Assembly: GCF_000384295.1 (NCBI RefSeq)
Contig: NZ_KB913037.1
Location: forward strand, 7,069,533-7,133,532
Origin: Amycolatopsis balhimycina FH 1894
GTDB lineage: Bacteria > Actinomycetota > Actinomycetes > Mycobacteriales > Pseudonocardiaceae
Direction: 5' to 3'
Length of the DNA stretch: 64,000 nucleotides
Position numbers and translations under genes: made by a program. Shown here piece after piece: positions 17,804-25,725 of the stretch; the stretch's first letter is position 1; each line of letters opens with the position of its first letter. The notes below the pieces were generated by a model. The model was not told the origin of the DNA. It saw only the letters and a list, made by a program, of their open reading frames with translations, and made no database searches.

Positions 17804-19677
17804 GCCACGCCGTCGTCGTCGGTGCCGGACCGGCCGGTGCGGTGACCGCCGCGGTGCTGGCGCGCGGCGGGATGCCCGTCGTGCTGGCCGGGCGTGAAGA
17901 CCCCGGGCCGGGATACGACGTCCTGCTCAGCAGCCCGGCGCGGGACATCCTGCGCTCGATCGGGGTGGCCGTCGACGACTGGCCGGTCCACCCGGTGACG
18001 ATCGCCTTCGACGCCGGCACCTCGCACGCCGTTCCCGAAGCCGGGTACGCCGTCGTGGACAGTTCGGTCCTCCGGGAAACCCTGCGAGAACACGCCGTCC
18101 GGTGCGGCGCCGACTACCGGCCGACGGTGCCGGACGCCTCGCACGTCGTGCTGGCCGGCGGCGCGGGACACACCGCCGGTACCGGGGTGAGCTGTGCGCG
18201 GAGGTTCACCGGACCCGTTGCCGGAGACCGGGTCGTGCTCAGGTTGCTCGCTCCGCCCGCGGACGACCCGCGAGGGCGTCCCCGCTGTGCCTGGCTCGCC
18301 CCGGTGCCGGGCGGGTGCACGATCGGCGCGTCGGCACTGGACGCCGTGCCGGCCGGTGAGCTGATGGCCGAGGCGGTCGAGGCCCTGGCCGAACTCGACC
18401 CCCGCGTGCGGGACTGCGTCCCGGACGGCCCGATGGCGTCCGGGCCGCTGTCGTGCGGGTTCAGTCCCGGTTCGGTGGCCGGCCCCGGCGGGCTGCGGGT
18501 GGGCGACGCCGCGGGCCTGGCCAACCCGTTCACCGGCGAGGGGCTGAGCGGGGCCGTCCAATCGGGACGGCTGGCCGCGCGGGCCATCCTGGGCGCGCGG
18601 GACGACCCGGCGGCCGCTCGCCGGGAATACGAGCGGTCGCTGGCGGCCGCGTTCGTCGGCTACTTCGAGACGGCGCGGCACACGGCCCGCCGGTACCACC
18701 TCACCTGGCGCGTGCTCGCGGCCGGCGCGGGCAGTGAGCACTCCTTCTACGCGAAGGGACGCCGGGCCGTGGTGCTGCCCGAAGGCGTGTCCGCACTCGC
18801 CGGAGCCGAACCCCTGGAGCTGCCGGCCGCCACCCGGGCCCGGGTACTGCCCTTCCTCGCGGCCTGCGACGAAGTGTGCCTGTCGGTCGTCCGGGGTGAC
18901 TGGCCGTTCCTGGCCCGGATGTTCACCGTCGACCGGGCGGAAAGACTGCTGCTGCGGCCCGCGATCGGGTTCTTCGCGGCCCTCGTGGCCGGTCGCGACG
19001 GCCCGGCGCGCGGGGCCGCGTCCGTCGCCGCGGCCATCGAGCTCGCGACGCTCGGCACGCTGGCTTTCGTCGGTCCCGCCGCCACCCCGCGGGAGGTGCG
19101 CGGTGTCGACTGGGAGTCCGCGACGACCGTGCTCGCCGGTGACTACCTGCTGGGCCAGGCGTCGCGGCTGATCGCGGCGGCGGCGCCAGGACTCGCCTGG
19201 TCCTTTTCGGACTGGCTGGGCGAGCTGACCTCGCTGCGGGCCGCCGTCGTGACGACCGGGGCAGGCGCGGAAGCGGTCTTCGCCTCGCTGTTCGAGTTCC
19301 CGCTGCGCATCGGCGCGGCCCTCGGCGGCGCGGACGCCGAGGCGTTCCGGGCCTGCGGCGCGACCTTGGGCAGGCTGTTCCTCCGCATCGAAGACGTCCT
19401 GGCCCTGCGGGGCGACCGGACCCGGCTCGACACCACGCTGCCCGATCTGCTCGACGGCCGGGTCTCGGCGTTGCCCGAGCTGCTCGCGGTGCCGGGCCTG
19501 ACGGCCGGGGCACTTCCGCCGCACGCCCTCGGGACTGCCGTGGCGGCCGCGCGGAAGGCATCCGCCGATTTCGAGCAGGACGGCGACCGGCTCCCGGACC
19601 CGTTCGCCCGCGGCCTGCTGGCTGCCGTCGGAGCTTGGGTCGCTGCTCCGGTCAGGTCACCGGCAGGGCCGGTGTGA
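17800..19677 (+). CDS. Geranylgeranyl-reductase-type flavoprotein fused to degenerate polyprenyl synthase
   Basis: 625 residues, TTG start at 17800 overlapping the previous stop (TTGA). Residues 1 to about 330 are an FAD-dependent oxidoreductase of the geranylgeranyl reductase type: GAGPAG at 8-13, and GDAAG (235-239) followed by ANPFTGEG. Residues about 340-620 align in pattern with a polyprenyl synthase: LRPAIGFFAALVAG, AAAIELATLGTLAF, VLAGDYLLGQA (444-454). The first DDxxD is absent and the second is replaced by EDVLALRGD (531-539), so this half should be catalytically dead. It could be a non-catalytic subunit for the preceding synthase, coupling chain synthesis to double-bond reduction. 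The 3' end overlaps the convergent gene by 26 bp. Confidence 0.85.
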   Translation: MSHAVVVGAGPAGAVTAAVLARGGMPVVLAGREDPGPGYDVLLSSPARDILRSIGVAVDDWPVHPVTIAFDAGTSHAVPEAGYAVVDSSVLRETLREHAVRCGADYRPTVPDASHVVLAGGAGHTAGTGVSCARRFTGPVAGDRVVLRLLAPPADDPRGRPRCAWLAPVPGGCTIGASALDAVPAGELMAEAVEALAELDPRVRDCVPDGPMASGPLSCGFSPGSVAGPGGLRVGDAAGLANPFTGEGLSGAVQSGRLAARAILGARDDPAAARREYERSLAAAFVGYFETARHTARRYHLTWRVLAAGAGSEHSFYAKGRRAVVLPEGVSALAGAEPLELPAATRARVLPFLAACDEVCLSVVRGDWPFLARMFTVDRAERLLLRPAIGFFAALVAGRDGPARGAASVAAAIELATLGTLAFVGPAATPREVRGVDWESATTVLAGDYLLGQASRLIAAAAPGLAWSFSDWLGELTSLRAAVVTTGAGAEAVFASLFEFPLRIGAALGGADAEAFRACGATLGRLFLRIEDVLALRGDRTRLDTTLPDLLDGRVSALPELLAVPGLTAGALPPHALGTAVAAARKASADFEQDGDRLPDPFARGLLAAVGAWVAAPVRSPAGPV

Positions 19678-20242
19678 ACGCGGTGTTCTGCGCAGGGCTG
19701 GTCACCTTGAGGTTGCAGTTCATGATCCACGACGTCCAGGTGTTGTTGGAAGCCTTGTGGAACTGCAGCGCCAGGGAGAATGGCGTGCCCATCTTGAACA
19801 CGATCGTGCCGGGGGCGCCTGCCACGAACGACTGGGAGCCGGCGTAGAACTCGATCGTCCCGGTGAGCGGGGGCCAGATCTGCTCCCAGACGAAGCCGCT
19901 GTCGCTCGAGTTCGGGGAGGCGTTCGACGCGGTCACCGGGATCATCCCGCTGCCGCGGACGCCGTCGTAGCCGACGGCCCGCATCAGGCTGCGCGTGCCA
20001 TTGCCGAGGAAGATCGTCCCGGAGATAGTGGTGATCGAGAAGCTTTCGCCGGCCGGGACGGAGCCCGGGCCGGTGAACTCTTCCACCGCGGTCACCTGCT
20101 GGGGCGGAACACCCGGGAACGAACAGAGGTAGAGCACACCGGGAAGCGAGCTGAACGTCGTGTCCGCCCGGGCCGGTCCGGCGGTTCCGGCGAGGACGAG
20201 GATCGTCACGGCGGCCGTCGTCAGGAAACGGCGGATGTTCAT
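19652..20242 (-). CDS. Small secreted beta-protein, paralogue of the 21.8-kb gene
   Basis: 196 residues with a Sec signal (MNIRRFLTTAAVTILVLAG, cleavage near ARA). The mature protein opens with YLCSFPGVPPQQV and ends with MNCNLKVTSPAQNTAFTP; two Cys could form one disulfide. It is clearly paralogous to the protein at 21785-22423 (YTCSFPGITPQPV, MNCNLKVTNPAQNTAF). It resembles small exported actinobacterial proteins annotated only as domains of unknown function (DUF6801-like; I cannot verify this). ATG 20242. Its 3' end overlaps the convergent reductase fusion gene. Confidence 0.75.
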   Translation of the reverse strand: MNIRRFLTTAAVTILVLAGTAGPARADTTFSSLPGVLYLCSFPGVPPQQVTAVEEFTGPGSVPAGESFSITTISGTIFLGNGTRSLMRAVGYDGVRGSGMIPVTASNASPNSSDSGFVWEQIWPPLTGTIEFYAGSQSFVAGAPGTIVFKMGTPFSLALQFHKASNNTWTSWIMNCNLKVTSPAQNTAFTPALPVT

Positions 20243-20265
20243 GTGCCCTCCAGGTGCGCCTCGTT

Positions 20266-21699
20266 CTACCTCGGCTTTGTCGCCGCCTTCTGCGCTGCCG
20301 CGGCCGCGGCGGAAGGCCCCGAACCCGGCGGGTTGGTGAGGGGCGGACAGTCGGCGGGGTCGGGTGTCTCGCAGCCCAGGAGGTTGTAGAGGTAGATGTC
20401 GGCCTGGTTGCCCGGGCCCGAGCTCATTCCCTCGAGCAGCGGGTTCAGGTCCTGTCCGCCGGTGCTGCAGCCCGAGAAGCCCGGCAACGTGAAGCCACCT
20501 GCCTCCCTGGTGTCGACGTGGCCTCTGCCGCCCGGCTCGAACGGGTCGTACGGCCCGCTCACCTTGAGCTGCACCGGGTCCTTCGTCACGCAGTCGGGAC
20601 CGAGGTCGAGCGGGACGCCGTTGATCTCCGCGTGGCTCATCCGGGCCTTGACTTGCACCGTCGCGCGCATGGAAGCGAGCTGGGTGACCTCGTCGGTGTA
20701 CAGGGCGCCGGTCACCGCGATCATCCTGGAGTTCTGGTAGTCGACCGGAAGGAACTCGACCGTCGCGCTCACCGGTACGAACCCGAAGCCGAGGAACGAC
20801 ACGGTGACCGGGCTGAACGCGGTCGCGCCGGTGATCCACGCGTCGGCGGTGTCGACGTTCACGTTGATGAACCCGTTGACGATGAAGGACGGGGTGGAGA
20901 CGACGGTGGCGCCCAGCTTCTTGACCGTCGAGTTCGAGATCACGCTGACCAGGCCGAGCGGCTGGGTGTACACGTTGGGGGGCGGCTCTTCGTCCATGGT
21001 CTTCATGCCGCCGAGGGCGGCCGGCTGCTTCTGCTCGGTGCCCGGTGTCACCTTCGGCAGCACCATGATCTTGCCCAGCGTGGCCTGCTGGCCCTCGTCG
21101 AGCGTGCACGCGACCTTCGGCGGCGCCGTGGTGGCCGGGGGCGCGTCGGAAGCCGGGACGGCTTCGAGCGTGAGGGTCGGCGCGGTGACGTCGAACGTGA
21201 CGGCGCCGATGGTGTTGATCGCGATCTCCGGCACGGTGCCGGTCGCGGTCAGGACGACGTCACCGGTCTCCGGCAGCGGGGTCGGGGCCACGACGAGGGA
21301 GACCGGGACCTTGTCCGAGCGGTCGTCCTGGTGGACGGCGAGGTCGAGCTGCACCGTTCCGCGCAGCGCACCGGTGGTGGCGCCGGCGGGCAGGAACGAG
21401 AGCGCGACTTCGCGGGGGAGGCTCAGCTTGACGGCGTAGGCGCCGATCGTCGCCGACGTGCCGGCCTTCGCCTGCGCGGGCAGCGTCGCCGTCGTCTCGA
21501 CGGTGAGCGCACGCGGGCCGAGCGGGTCGGCGAACGGGCAGTGCACCGAAACCGACGTGCTCGCCTGGGTGTCCGGCGGGACGGCGGGACCGGGAGCGGC
21601 CGAACCGACCCCCGTCAGTGCGCCGTTCGCCGCGGACAGCAGGCCGGCGGCCGCCAGCGCGGTCACCGTGACGGAGCGGGGCCGGACTCGACGTGACAT
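20266..21699 (-). CDS. Secreted DUF6801-like beta-protein, two-domain
   Basis: 477 residues, signal peptide with cleavage near GSA-AP. The N-terminal part (VSVHCPFADPLGPRALTVE, then beta strands) resembles the same secreted fold as its neighbours, and a second beta-rich part follows (VNVDTADAWITGATAFSP, MSHAEINGVPLDLGPDC). The Ala/Pro/Lys-rich C-terminal tail may be a wall-spanning or flexible end. Only 23 bp separate it from the next gene downstream, so the two are likely co-transcribed. Function unknown; structural or surface role inferred from export, lack of catalytic motifs and gene cluster. Confidence 0.75.
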   Translation of the reverse strand: MSRRVRPRSVTVTALAAAGLLSAANGALTGVGSAAPGPAVPPDTQASTSVSVHCPFADPLGPRALTVETTATLPAQAKAGTSATIGAYAVKLSLPREVALSFLPAGATTGALRGTVQLDLAVHQDDRSDKVPVSLVVAPTPLPETGDVVLTATGTVPEIAINTIGAVTFDVTAPTLTLEAVPASDAPPATTAPPKVACTLDEGQQATLGKIMVLPKVTPGTEQKQPAALGGMKTMDEEPPPNVYTQPLGLVSVISNSTVKKLGATVVSTPSFIVNGFINVNVDTADAWITGATAFSPVTVSFLGFGFVPVSATVEFLPVDYQNSRMIAVTGALYTDEVTQLASMRATVQVKARMSHAEINGVPLDLGPDCVTKDPVQLKVSGPYDPFEPGGRGHVDTREAGGFTLPGFSGCSTGGQDLNPLLEGMSSGPGNQADIYLYNLLGCETPDPADCPPLTNPPGSGPSAAAAAAQKAATKPR

Positions 21700-21737
21700 C
21701 GGTTTCCCTGTGTGTTCGGTGGTGCGGAAAGACTGAA

Positions 21738-21776
21738 CCCGGCGCGGGCCCCTCTCGCGAGGGGACCCGCACCGGG
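21738..21776. terminator. Hairpin between two secreted-protein genes
   Basis: GCGGGCCCCTC, loop TCGC, GAGGGGACCCGC with one bulged base, flanked by CCCGG/CCGGG. It lies between the stop of the 21785 gene and the start of the next minus-strand gene. GC-rich hairpin without a clear T run; a terminator or processing signal that would separate the two paralogous genes. Confidence 0.55.
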
Positions 21777-21784
21777 AACCGGCG

Positions 21785-22423
21785 TCAGGAGACGGTGATG
21801 CTCGGGCTGAACGCGGTGTTCTGCGCCGGGTTGGTGACCTTCAGGTTGCAGTTCATCGCCCACGGCGACCAGGTGTTGGTGGCCTTCTTGTGGAACTCGA
21901 CGCTCGCCGCCACCGGAGTGCCCATCGACAGCGTGTCGGTGCCCGCCGTCGCCGGCGCGGTGTAGGTCGGCACGGAGGACGTCGCGACCTGCGAGATGTT
22001 CACCGTGATCGGGCCACCCGCCGGGTAGATGGTCTCCGGGATGCTGAGCCCGGTGGCCGCCGGCTGCGACAGCGTGCCCGACGCCGCCGTCACCGGCACG
22101 CTGGCGACGCCGCGGATGCCGTCGTAGCCGACCGCGGTGAGCAGCGCGTGGACACCGGCGCTGATCGTCGCGGAGCCGCCCACGTTGGCCGGGGTGAGGG
22201 TGCCGCCCGCCGCGACGCTGTCCTCGGCGTCCAGGTGCGAGGTGACGAGGACCGGCTGCGGCGTGATGCCCGGGAACGAGCAGGTGTAGGTCAGGGGCGT
22301 GGTGCCACCGGCGGTATAGGTGACCGTGGCGGCGGCCGCGGTGCCGGCGGTGAGCACCGCGATGGCGCCGACGGCGGTAGCGGTGGTCGCGATTCCGGCG
22401 GACAGCCTGCTGAGTCGGGACAT
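21785..22423 (-). CDS. Small secreted beta-protein, paralogue of the 19.7-kb gene
   Basis: 212 residues from ATG 22423, which has AAAGGAG six bases upstream (the ATG at 22429 would abut it). Signal peptide MSRLSRLSAGIATTATAVGA, cleavage near AAA. Mature sequence has YTCSFPGITPQPV near its start and MNCNLKVTNPAQNTAF at its end, the same frame as the protein encoded at 19652-20242, with Thr/Ala-rich strands between. Exported; no catalytic motif; probably a cell-surface or extracellular structural protein. Duplicates within the same 3-kb cluster suggest local gene duplication. Confidence 0.78.
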   Translation of the reverse strand: MSRLSRLSAGIATTATAVGAIAVLTAGTAAAATVTYTAGGTTPLTYTCSFPGITPQPVLVTSHLDAEDSVAAGGTLTPANVGGSATISAGVHALLTAVGYDGIRGVASVPVTAASGTLSQPAATGLSIPETIYPAGGPITVNISQVATSSVPTYTAPATAGTDTLSMGTPVAASVEFHKKATNTWSPWAMNCNLKVTNPAQNTAFSPSITVS

Positions 22424-22693
22424 ACCCATCTCCTTTGATTCAGTACAGTCTCGGCTTTGGCTGATCGATTGCTCGCCGTCGTTGCTCTCCGATCACGTTC
22501 GCCCGCCCCCATTGCCCCGAGCGGCGGGACGTGAATTCACCGACGTGCGAGGTGGAGGTCCATCTGCCGAGAATGAGGCTACTCGCGGGTTCAGTACGGA
22601 ACAAGACTTTGTGGCATCGTCAGTCCGCCGCATCGGGACGGCTCGGGTTTCTTGTCCCGGCGCGCGCAGGTCCGGCGGAAGCCTTGTCGGATC

Positions 22694-22768
22694 TTGACAA
22701 AGAACCACCGCGCGGCCGAACGGTGCCGGGAACGGTCTACCATTCACGATCTTGCCGAAGCAATCGTG
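22694..22768 (+). promoter_or_regulatory. Leader region of the RCC1-repeat gene
   Basis: In the 374-bp divergent gap 22424-22797. A TTGACA (22694-22699) overlaps TTGTC-N7-GACAA. A TACCAT (22738-22743) could be a -10, though not at a standard distance. A further inverted repeat CACGAT-N12-ATCGTG spans 22745-22768 just before the AAAGGAGG ribosome-binding site. No coding sequence seen in the gap. Confidence 0.35.
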
Positions 22769-22797
22769 GATAACGAAACTGGAGAAAGGAGGCTACC

Positions 22798-23739
22798 GTG
22801 CCGCTTACTTCACGATGTGAACGGGTATCGCTCAGGGGAGCCGCATTGACGGTCTCGGCGGCGCTGGCCCTGTCACTGTGCGCATCACCCGCGTCCGCGG
22901 CCACCATCGGCGGTGTGATCGGGTGGGGGAAGCAGGACTACGCCATTACGGTCCCACCGTCGAACGTGCTGTCCGGGGTCTCCGCCGTGTCGGCGGGCAG
23001 CACGACCGTGCTGGCCCTGCAGAGCGGCGTGGTCTTCGCCTGGGGCGCGAACAACTGGAGCGCCAACGTGGTCCCCGCCGACGCGAAGTCCGGGGTCAGT
23101 CAGATCTCCTCCGGCTGGGGGCACGAGCTCGCCCTCAAGAACGGCAAGGTCATCGCCTGGGGCAACAACTGGTACGGCCAAACGACTCTGCCGGCCTCGG
23201 TGAGCAGTGGCGTCATCGCGATCTCGACGTCCAACATGCACAGCCTGGCCCTGAAGCAGGGCGGGCAGGTGGTGAGCTGGGGGACGCGGACCGACGTGCC
23301 CGCGGCCGCGCAGTCCGGGGTGACTGCGATTTCCGCCGGGGGCGACCACAACCTCGTCCTCAAGAACGGCGGGGTGCTGGCCTGGGGCAGCAACGCCTAC
23401 GGCCAGACGACCGTCCCGGCTGGACTGTCCTCGGGGGTCACGGCGATCTCCGCCGGGTTCAACCACAGCCTGGCGCTCAAGGACGGCCGTGTCTACGCGT
23501 GGGGCCAGAACAACAACCAGCAGACAACCGTCCCGGACGCGGCCCTGTCCGACGTCGCCGGCATCGACGCCGGGTTCAACCACAACCTGGCCTTCAAGAC
23601 CAACGGCGACATCATCGCCTGGGGCGCCAACTTCGTCGGCGAGTCGACGTTGGACGGCGTCTGCGGGCCGGTGCTCGCGGTCTCGGCCGGGGACAACGAC
23701 AGCTTCGGGCTGAAAGAGGATCCCGGCGCGCTCTGCTGA
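22798..23739 (+). CDS. Secreted RCC1-repeat (beta-propeller) protein
   Basis: 313 residues from GTG 22798 with AAAGGAGG upstream. Signal peptide (LTVSAALALSLCASPASA) then five to six repeats of about 45 residues of the pattern 'SGV.AISAG..H.LALK.G.V.AWG.N.YGQTTVP', the bacterial RCC1-type blade; together they should form one propeller. No additional domain. Exported and probably a binding protein; its ligand is unknown. A strong hairpin after the stop separates it from the convergent gene. Confidence 0.88.
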   Translation: MPLTSRCERVSLRGAALTVSAALALSLCASPASAATIGGVIGWGKQDYAITVPPSNVLSGVSAVSAGSTTVLALQSGVVFAWGANNWSANVVPADAKSGVSQISSGWGHELALKNGKVIAWGNNWYGQTTLPASVSSGVIAISTSNMHSLALKQGGQVVSWGTRTDVPAAAQSGVTAISAGGDHNLVLKNGGVLAWGSNAYGQTTVPAGLSSGVTAISAGFNHSLALKDGRVYAWGQNNNQQTTVPDAALSDVAGIDAGFNHNLAFKTNGDIIAWGANFVGESTLDGVCGPVLAVSAGDNDSFGLKEDPGALC

Positions 23740-23745
23740 GCGGAC

Positions 23746-23772
23746 GGGTGGCGGGCAGTGCGCCCGCCACCC
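23746..23772. terminator. Bidirectional terminator hairpin
   Basis: Perfect 11-bp stem GGGTGGCGGGC / GCCCGCCACCC with loop AGTGC between the stops of the RCC1 gene (+) and the convergent secreted-protein gene (-). No T tract. An ordinary GC hairpin, unrelated in sequence to the gene-end palindrome family. Confidence 0.75.
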
Positions 23773-23778
23773 GGTGGG

Positions 23779-24426
23779 TCAGCTCTGCGGGGCGGTCAGA
23801 TCGAGCGAAATCGTGTTGCCCGGTCCGGAAACCAGGGCGCCGAGCGCGAGGTCGGCGATGAAGCAGTTGTTGAACTCCGGAATCGTGTACGTGGCGCCGA
23901 TGGTGATGGTCGGCGAGGTGATGTCGATGTTCGGGGCGACCAGGTTCAGCTCGACCGGGGTCTTCGTCCGGCAGGCGCCGGGCAGGGTCGGCAGCGGGAT
24001 GGTCGGCGGGCTGAGGATGCCGAAGTAGATGTCGGAGATCTCCATGTTCGCCTTGGCATGCGTGGTCAGGGTGCCGTCGGCGATGGTGCCGGTGGCCGGT
24101 CCGAGCGGGACGACCTTAACCGTCGCCTTGACCCGGAACAGGCCGGAGACCAGCGAAAAGTCGGCCTGCGACGGCGGCAGCGTCAGGTTCGCGCTGAGGC
24201 CGACGGAGCCGGTCTGGTCGTCGATGATCAGGTTGCCCTGGAGCGTGCCGGGGCCGAGCTTCATGCTGCTGCCGGTCTTCTTCACCGTGGTGGTGCCGTT
24301 GACGCTGTAGGACACGGGGATTTCGATGACGTCGGCCGAAGCCGGCGTCACGGCGACCCCGCCGAGTACGACGGCCGCCGCCGACGTGAGCACGGCCAGT
24401 CTCTTCAGCTGCGTTGCCACGGACAT
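23779..24426 (-). CDS. Secreted beta-protein, function unknown
   Basis: 215 residues; signal peptide (LAVLTSAAAVVLGGVAV, cleavage near ASA). Mature part is beta-predicted (VIEIPVSYSVNGTTTVKK) with two Cys (ACRTKTPVELN, NNCFIADLALG) that could pair. Overall style matches the DUF6801-like neighbours but I see no clear sequence identity. ATG 24426 follows AAAAGGAGG. Convergent with the RCC1 gene; 79 bp downstream of the mce operon's last stop in the same direction, possibly under its own promoter. Confidence 0.72.
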   Translation of the reverse strand: MSVATQLKRLAVLTSAAAVVLGGVAVTPASADVIEIPVSYSVNGTTTVKKTGSSMKLGPGTLQGNLIIDDQTGSVGLSANLTLPPSQADFSLVSGLFRVKATVKVVPLGPATGTIADGTLTTHAKANMEISDIYFGILSPPTIPLPTLPGACRTKTPVELNLVAPNIDITSPTITIGATYTIPEFNNCFIADLALGALVSGPGNTISLDLTAPQS

Positions 24427-24505
24427 GGGTGTCCTCCTTTTGCGTTTTCTCGGCCGCTTCCGGGTTTTCCCGGAAACGGTGAAGTGTGCGATTCGTGCGG
24501 ACGGT

Positions 24506-25228
24506 TCAGCGTGGTTCGAGTGCGGTGACGACCCAGTGGCCGTCGGTGTGCTCCGCGGTCACCGAAAGCTGTGCCGCGGCACTGTCGGTCGCATTGTTGT
24601 CGGCTCGGACGGCTGATTGGTCGAGAAAGACGAGTAACCGCGCGTGACCATTCCGGAGTTCTTGCACGGCGATTGCCGAAACGCGGGAAGTGAGGACGAG
24701 TTTCTGCTCCGGTGCCTTCTGCCGCACTTCGGCGAAGAGCTTGTCGTAGGAGTCCTTGGCGGTCCCGCGCAGCACCGCCGCGGCGGCCTTTTCGGTGACG
24801 TCGGTCCGGTCATAGGAATAGGAGAAGATCTGGTTCATCGCGATGGTGACGGCGGAGGTGACGTCGGCGGTCGCCCCGACGTCGGTGAGCGCGAGGTTGG
24901 CGGCGGCGGGGGTCGACGCGGCGGACCGGGCTTCGAGGGTGAACCAGACGCCTGCGCCGGTCAGCAGCACGGCGGCGGCCAGGAGGAGCGCAGGAAGGCT
25001 GCGCCAGGCGGGTCGGGGCCGGGTGGGCTGGGCAGCTTCGGCCTCGGTCTCGGTCTCGCCGGGGTCCGGGGTGACTTCGCCGGACTCGGTTTCGGCAGCC
25101 TCGCCGCTGGTCTCGGCTTCGGCCGAAGCGGGCCCGGTCAGGCCTTCGGTCCCGGCCTCGTCGCCGTTGGCGGCTGCTTCCACGGGGATGGCGGTGCTCT
25201 CTTCCGAAACGATGTCCGCGCGGCTCAT
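24506..25228 (-). CDS. Mce-associated membrane protein, long acidic N-terminus
   Basis: 240 residues. The first ~70 are Glu/Ala/Thr/Pro-rich and acidic (cytoplasmic, disordered), followed by one membrane segment (LPALLLAAAVLLTGAGVWFTL) and an extracytoplasmic domain typical of Mce-associated proteins (NTF2-like), ending VTAEHTDGHWVVTALEP. Such proteins accompany mce operons and are thought to stabilise the Mce complex (OmamA-like). ATG 25228 overlaps the preceding stop (ATGA). Last gene of the ten-gene mce operon. Confidence 0.85.
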   Translation of the reverse strand: MSRADIVSEESTAIPVEAAANGDEAGTEGLTGPASAEAETSGEAAETESGEVTPDPGETETEAEAAQPTRPRPAWRSLPALLLAAAVLLTGAGVWFTLEARSAASTPAAANLALTDVGATADVTSAVTIAMNQIFSYSYDRTDVTEKAAAAVLRGTAKDSYDKLFAEVRQKAPEQKLVLTSRVSAIAVQELRNGHARLLVFLDQSAVRADNNATDSAAAQLSVTAEHTDGHWVVTALEPR

Positions 25229-25725
25229 CGGGCACCCACCGGCAGCTGGTCCAGCGCGCTGAGCTTCCACCCGTCCGGCGTCCTGCTCAACGCCGCCGCG
25301 AAGCGGTTGCGCTTGACCGCCGGGGCCGTTCCCTGCTTCGCCATCGTGATCTCCACCGAGGCCAGCATCTTCGCCGTCCCCGCGTGCTCGTCCAGTTCAC
25401 TCAGTGCCGCGTCCAGGACGCGGCCCGTCGCCACCGTCGCGTTCGCCGCCAGGGTCTTCTTCGTCGTTTCGTCCGTTCGGGCCAGCTGGTCGTGCAGCGG
25501 GCCCGTCGACGCCGACAGCCAGCGGCCCAGGCCGCCGTTCACGTCGTGGTAGTCCAGGCTGCTCAGCTCCGCCACCAGCGTGCGGCCGCTGGTCAGCGCG
25601 TCGTCGCGGGCCACCCCGTACGTCACCGAAGAAGCGTTGGCGGCCGCGTACCACGAGTAGCCCGACCAGCCCGCGAACACCGCGGCCGCCGCCGCGAGCG
25701 CCACCGCCCCGTGCTTCAGCTTCAC
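25225..25725 (-). CDS. Mce-associated membrane protein
   Basis: 166 residues: single N-terminal membrane anchor (LKHGAVALAAAAAVFAGWSG) and an extracytoplasmic NTF2-like domain ending RTPDGWKLSALDQLP, parallel to the next gene's product. GTG 25725 gives the usual 4-bp overlap with the mceF stop; a GTG at 25734 is possible. Probably an accessory of the Mce lipid transporter. Confidence 0.85.
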   Translation of the reverse strand: MKLKHGAVALAAAAAVFAGWSGYSWYAAANASSVTYGVARDDALTSGRTLVAELSSLDYHDVNGGLGRWLSASTGPLHDQLARTDETTKKTLAANATVATGRVLDAALSELDEHAGTAKMLASVEITMAKQGTAPAVKRNRFAAALSRTPDGWKLSALDQLPVGAR

